Origin: Immundisolibacter sp.
GTDB taxonomy: Bacteria; Pseudomonadota; Gammaproteobacteria; Immundisolibacterales; Immundisolibacteraceae
Assembly: GCF_041601295.1 (NCBI RefSeq)
Contig: NZ_JBFIII010000039.1
Span: forward strand, 1-24,937
Direction of reading: 5' to 3'
Length of the DNA stretch: 24,937 bases
In this document: positions 22,155 to 24,937 of the stretch, in pieces
Layout of the letters: the number at the start of each line of letters is the position of its first letter
How positions within the stretch are numbered: the stretch's first letter is position 1
Translations under genes and position numbers: made by a program
Notes under the pieces: generated by a model
Seen by the model: the letters and a program-made list of their open reading frames with translations, nothing else
What the model was told of the DNA's origin: nothing
Databases searched by the model: none

Positions 22155-23378
22155 ATGACGCCAACGGCCAAGATACTGACCCACAAGGCGCTGGCGGACA
22201 GTCTGGTGGTGGATTCGGCCGGTCCCCCGGAAGGTGATGCAAGTCGAGCCGGTTACTTGCGACGTGAGGTGGTGGACCTGTTTCGCCGCGGCATGTCGCC
22301 GGCCCTGCTCAGTTTGCTGTGCGCCTGTGGTTTGGCGGGGTTACTTTCGCCGAGGCTATCCGCGACTGCCGCGGCTGCCTGGGTGCTCGCACATCTGTTG
22401 ATTGCCGGTGGTCGCCTGTTGTTGGTGGTGCGTTTCAAGCGGCAGCGCGTCGGCGATGAGTTGCTGGTGCGCTGGCGTGGGTATTACACCAACGCGGCGC
22501 TGGTGACCGGTCTGGTCTGGGGTATCGGCAGCGTGCTTTTGGTTGCGCGCGCACCGCAGGTACAACAAGTTCTCGCCTGGGTGGTGCTCGGTGCCGCGAT
22601 CCTGGTGGAGTTTCCCGCGCTCGCACGCCTGGAAAGAGCATTTCTGTGGCTCTTGTCAGCCGCCCTGGTCGCGCCGCTCGCACTCGCGCTGCTCGGTCCC
22701 GCGCCCCTGCCGGCCGCAGCGGGCGCTTTGTTGCTTTTGGCCTGTGCGAGCGGATTGGCGGGGCTGGACCTGCGGCGTACCTATATAGATGGCCTGCAGA
22801 TGCAGATGGAATTTGCCCGTTTGGCCCGGTTTGACCAGCTCACCGGGCTGGCCAACCGGCGTTACTTCGACGAAACCCTGGGTGGGGAATGGCAGCGCGC
22901 ACTGCGTCTTAATGGCGAGGTAGCCTTGCTGATCTTCGACGTGGACGAGTTCAAGCGCTACAACGACCATTTTGGTCATCCCGAGGGGGATGCCTGCCTG
23001 CGGCGCCTGGCCGCAGCGGTACGCCAGGTCGTGCACCGTCCTGGCGATCTGGTGGCACGCATCGGCGGCGAGGAATTCGCGGTGCTGCTGCCGTTGACGA
23101 ATATGAGCGGAGCGACAGCAGTCGCCGAAATGGTGCGCCTGACGGTCGAGCGCATGAAGATGGCGCACGCGCCCGAAGCGATTCACCCCGTAGTGACGAT
23201 CAGTGTGGGGGTGGCGAGCTTGCGTCCGGACGCTGGTTGCCTGTCGGACGATCTGATAAAAGCGGCCGACGCGGCGCTCTATGAAGCCAAACACGCTGGA
23301 AGGAATCGTGTCATGTCAGGACCGACAGACGAGGAAGCATCGCCGGCCGCCCGTCGGCTGCGGGAAGCACTGGGATGA
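22155..23378 (+). CDS. Membrane-bound diguanylate cyclase (GGDEF)
   Basis: A 407-residue protein that should make cyclic di-GMP at the inner membrane. About six hydrophobic segments occupy residues 48-204, then a short linker helix and the GGDEF domain (about 222-388). The active site is GGEEF at 304-308, with FDVDEFKRYND for metal and substrate binding. The inhibitory I-site RxxD is present as RPGD at 295-298, five residues before GGEEF. So it looks catalytically competent and feedback-inhibited. I see no recognisable MASE domain name. ATG 22155 is preferred over an upstream ATG inside the previous gene, although its binding site is weak. Confidence 0.92.
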   Translation: MTPTAKILTHKALADSLVVDSAGPPEGDASRAGYLRREVVDLFRRGMSPALLSLLCACGLAGLLSPRLSATAAAAWVLAHLLIAGGRLLLVVRFKRQRVGDELLVRWRGYYTNAALVTGLVWGIGSVLLVARAPQVQQVLAWVVLGAAILVEFPALARLERAFLWLLSAALVAPLALALLGPAPLPAAAGALLLLACASGLAGLDLRRTYIDGLQMQMEFARLARFDQLTGLANRRYFDETLGGEWQRALRLNGEVALLIFDVDEFKRYNDHFGHPEGDACLRRLAAAVRQVVHRPGDLVARIGGEEFAVLLPLTNMSGATAVAEMVRLTVERMKMAHAPEAIHPVVTISVGVASLRPDAGCLSDDLIKAADAALYEAKHAGRNRVMSGPTDEEASPAARRLREALG

Positions 23379-23962
23379 TGGCATGGGCTGGCTGGGTGCT
23401 GCCGCCTTTGGTCGGCGCGGTGATCGGTGGCGTGACTAACGATGTCGCCATCCGGATGCTGTTTCGACCCTATACGCCGTGGCGGATCGCCGGCGTGCAG
23501 CTACCTCTGACCCCCGGGCTTATTCCGCGTGAGCGTCACCATATCGCGCTCGCTATCGCCGATACGTTTACCGCTCATGTGCTTGATGGTGATCAGGTTG
23601 TCGATCTTTTTCTGACTGAGCAACTGCGCGCCGCGCTGAAGGAAAAGGTGGTTGCGATGGTTGACCAGTTAGGGGGTGTGCTGGGCGCCAATCCGGCGAT
23701 GCTGACGATGGCAAAAGGCATGGCTGGCGATGTGTTGCTGCGCGAAATCGATACCCTGGCGCGTGCCGCCGGGCCGGATGGTGACCATATTCGCGAGCGG
23801 ATTCGCATGCGCATCGACACGCTTGACCTGGCCGAACTGGAGGCCCTGGTGCTGGGCTTCTCGCGCAAGCAGTTTCGCGCCATTACGTGGTTTGGCGTGT
23901 TTCTGGGCGGTCTGATCGGCGCGGTGCAGGTACTGTTGATGCAGGTGCTGCCGGCCGTCTGA
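23375..23962 (+). CDS. DUF445 family membrane protein, compact form
   Basis: A 195-residue protein of unknown function. The N-terminus PPLVGAVIGGVTNDVAIRMLF, then LPLTPGLIPRER, is the DUF445 hallmark, with a first membrane helix. The C-terminus WFGVFLGGLIGAVQVLLMQ gives the closing helix pair. The region between is helical and charged, and is short: relatives such as Bacillus subtilis YheB have about 377 residues. This looks like a natural internal shortening because both ends are kept. It starts by ATGA overlap with the diguanylate cyclase stop, so the two are translationally coupled. Confidence 0.88.
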   Translation: MMAWAGWVLPPLVGAVIGGVTNDVAIRMLFRPYTPWRIAGVQLPLTPGLIPRERHHIALAIADTFTAHVLDGDQVVDLFLTEQLRAALKEKVVAMVDQLGGVLGANPAMLTMAKGMAGDVLLREIDTLARAAGPDGDHIRERIRMRIDTLDLAELEALVLGFSRKQFRAITWFGVFLGGLIGAVQVLLMQVLPAV

Positions 23963-23966
23963 AGCA

Positions 23967-23980
23967 CGATCAACTGATCG
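23967..23980. promoter_or_regulatory. 14-bp palindrome upstream of the hydrolase gene
   Basis: CGATCA-AC-TGATCG lies 64 bases before the hydrolase ATG, directly after the DUF445 stop. Its size and position suit an operator for a dimeric regulator, but no promoter hexamers were identified with confidence. Confidence 0.35.
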
Positions 23981-24044
23981 GGGCGCTGCGGCGTAGCGTT
24001 ACCATTGCACCGGTCTGCTGCTCCGACACCCGAGGAAATACGCG

Positions 24045-24896
24045 ATGGAAGTCCTGAACAGCCGTTTGCCGACAGGCGGTTTCGAGACGTTTTACCACCA
24101 CTGTGGCGCCGCCGACGCCAACCCGGTGATCCTGCTTCACGGCTCCGGGCCAGGCGCGAACGCTATATCCAACTGGGTGTATGCGCTACCGTTTCTGGGT
24201 GAGCGCTACCGGGCGATTGCGCCGGATATTGCCGGTTTTGGTGAAAGTCAGCACCATCAGCCGCCCATCGGAGCGGCGGCCTGGATACAGGAGTGGACGG
24301 CGCAGATCATTGCCCTCATGGATGGGCTTGGCATCGCCAAGGCGCATCTGGTGGGCAATTCCATGGGCGGAGGGGTGAGCTTGCAGCTGCTGCGGCGCCA
24401 CCCGCAACGCTTCGAGCGGGTCGTGCTGATGGGTGCGGTGGGCGCGCCGTTTACCGCGACGCCGGGTTTGCAGCGCGGTTGGGGTTATTACCGTATCGGT
24501 ACCGAGGAGGAACTTGCCTACCTGGTGAGCAAGTTCCTGCATAACCCCGGGGTACTGGGTGCCGATGTCGACGCCATTGCCAAGCAGCGCTTTGGTCTGG
24601 TGATGCAAGAGCGCATTCGCAGCCAGTTTGAGCGCATGTTCTCAGGTGACGCCCAGGTGCACGTCGACGCCTTTGTGGTCCCGGAGCATGAGCTGCGGGC
24701 CATGCCTCACCCGACCTTGCTGACGCACGGGCGGGAGGATTTCTTCATTCCGACCAGCACCAGTCAGTACGTGGCCGAGCGCATGCCCAATGCCCAGCTG
24801 CATATGTTTCACCATTGCGGGCACTGGATTCAGATCGAACAGCGGCAGGCTTTCAACCAATTGGTGCTCGATTTCCTGGATGGTCGCTTCGGTTAG
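24045..24896 (+). CDS. Alpha/beta hydrolase, meta-cleavage-product hydrolase type
   Basis: A 283-residue cytoplasmic hydrolase. The oxyanion segment LLHGSGPGANAISNW (30-44) and nucleophile elbow GNSMGGG (104-110, Ser106) match the BphD/MhpC/XylF group that cleaves C-C bonds in ring-fission products. Asp232 in REDFFIP and His260 in HHCGHWIQIE complete the triad. Its length, about 280-290 in relatives, is right. Substrate range is not readable. GAGGAA at 24032-24037 supports ATG 24045. It stands alone: no dioxygenase or hydratase is next to it within the window, though neighbours may lie beyond 24937. Confidence 0.92.
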   Translation: MEVLNSRLPTGGFETFYHHCGAADANPVILLHGSGPGANAISNWVYALPFLGERYRAIAPDIAGFGESQHHQPPIGAAAWIQEWTAQIIALMDGLGIAKAHLVGNSMGGGVSLQLLRRHPQRFERVVLMGAVGAPFTATPGLQRGWGYYRIGTEEELAYLVSKFLHNPGVLGADVDAIAKQRFGLVMQERIRSQFERMFSGDAQVHVDAFVVPEHELRAMPHPTLLTHGREDFFIPTSTSQYVAERMPNAQLHMFHHCGHWIQIEQRQAFNQLVLDFLDGRFG

Positions 24897-24920
24897 GCGC
24901 GCGGCCGCTGCCGGGCATAC

Positions 24921-24937
24921 AAAAAAAGCCGGCGCCA
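24921..24937. terminator. Half of a probable bidirectional terminator, cut by the window end
   Basis: Seven A residues (24921-24927) are followed by GCCGGCGCC, and the window stops. This is the usual left half of a terminator whose right half would read GGCGCCGGC plus a T-run. It would end the hydrolase transcript and, through the T-run on the minus strand, one arriving from the right. The other arm is not seen. Confidence 0.5.

Overview
This window is high-GC bacterial chromosome, densely packed with genes. It most likely comes from a gammaproteobacterium. The evidence is gene order: guaA-guaB diverging from xseA, xerD directly followed by dsbC, and the rpsP-rimM-trmD-rplS operon downstream of ffh. 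A free-standing Rieske ferredoxin and a meta-cleavage-product-type hydrolase hint at an organism that degrades aromatic compounds. I cannot name the genus from this sequence alone. I see no transposase, integrase gene island, CRISPR array, rRNA or tRNA. No stretch longer than 300 bases lacks a gene; the longest gap is 5763-5934.

Layout. 1-2534 (minus): guaA (cut by the window edge) and guaB, the GMP branch of purine synthesis. 2665-5762 (plus): xseA, a secreted M23 peptidase and a FabG-like reductase. 5935-6282: an orphan Rieske ferredoxin. 6328-7370 (minus): a thioredoxin-like 2Fe-2S ferredoxin and the glyoxalase II-type hydrolase gloC. 7434-11439 (plus): a translationally coupled five-gene operon with an oligopeptide-binding lipoprotein, a YkuD-domain protein without signal peptide, two oligopeptide permeases and a small CBU_0592-like membrane protein. 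11436-17015 (minus): an unbroken run in the order ffh, rpsP, rimM, trmD, rplS, ogt, xerD, dsbC, covering protein targeting, ribosome and tRNA maturation, DNA repair, chromosome dimer resolution and disulfide isomerisation. 17086-18131 (plus): a small methyltransferase coupled to a small HExxH protein. 18133-18930 (minus): an SDR-fold protein whose catalytic residues are all substituted. 19049-23962 (plus): cysG, an AmpG-like permease, a stand-alone Lrp/AsnC ligand-binding domain, a membrane diguanylate cyclase and a compact DUF445 protein, mostly joined by 1- to 4-base overlaps. 24045-24896 (plus): the alpha/beta hydrolase, then a terminator cut by the window end.

Most of the window is core housekeeping. 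The most interesting parts are four. First, a possible peptidoglycan-recycling module: a cytoplasmic YkuD protein inside a peptide-transporter operon that has no ATPase genes, with an AmpG-like permease about 9 kb away. Second, the SDR lacking its whole catalytic tetrad. Third, rimM, which has no ATG, GTG or TTG start in the expected place. Fourth, an unassigned HExxH mini-protein. I do not claim a wholly new multi-gene system. The YkuD/transporter operon is the best candidate for an under-described one.
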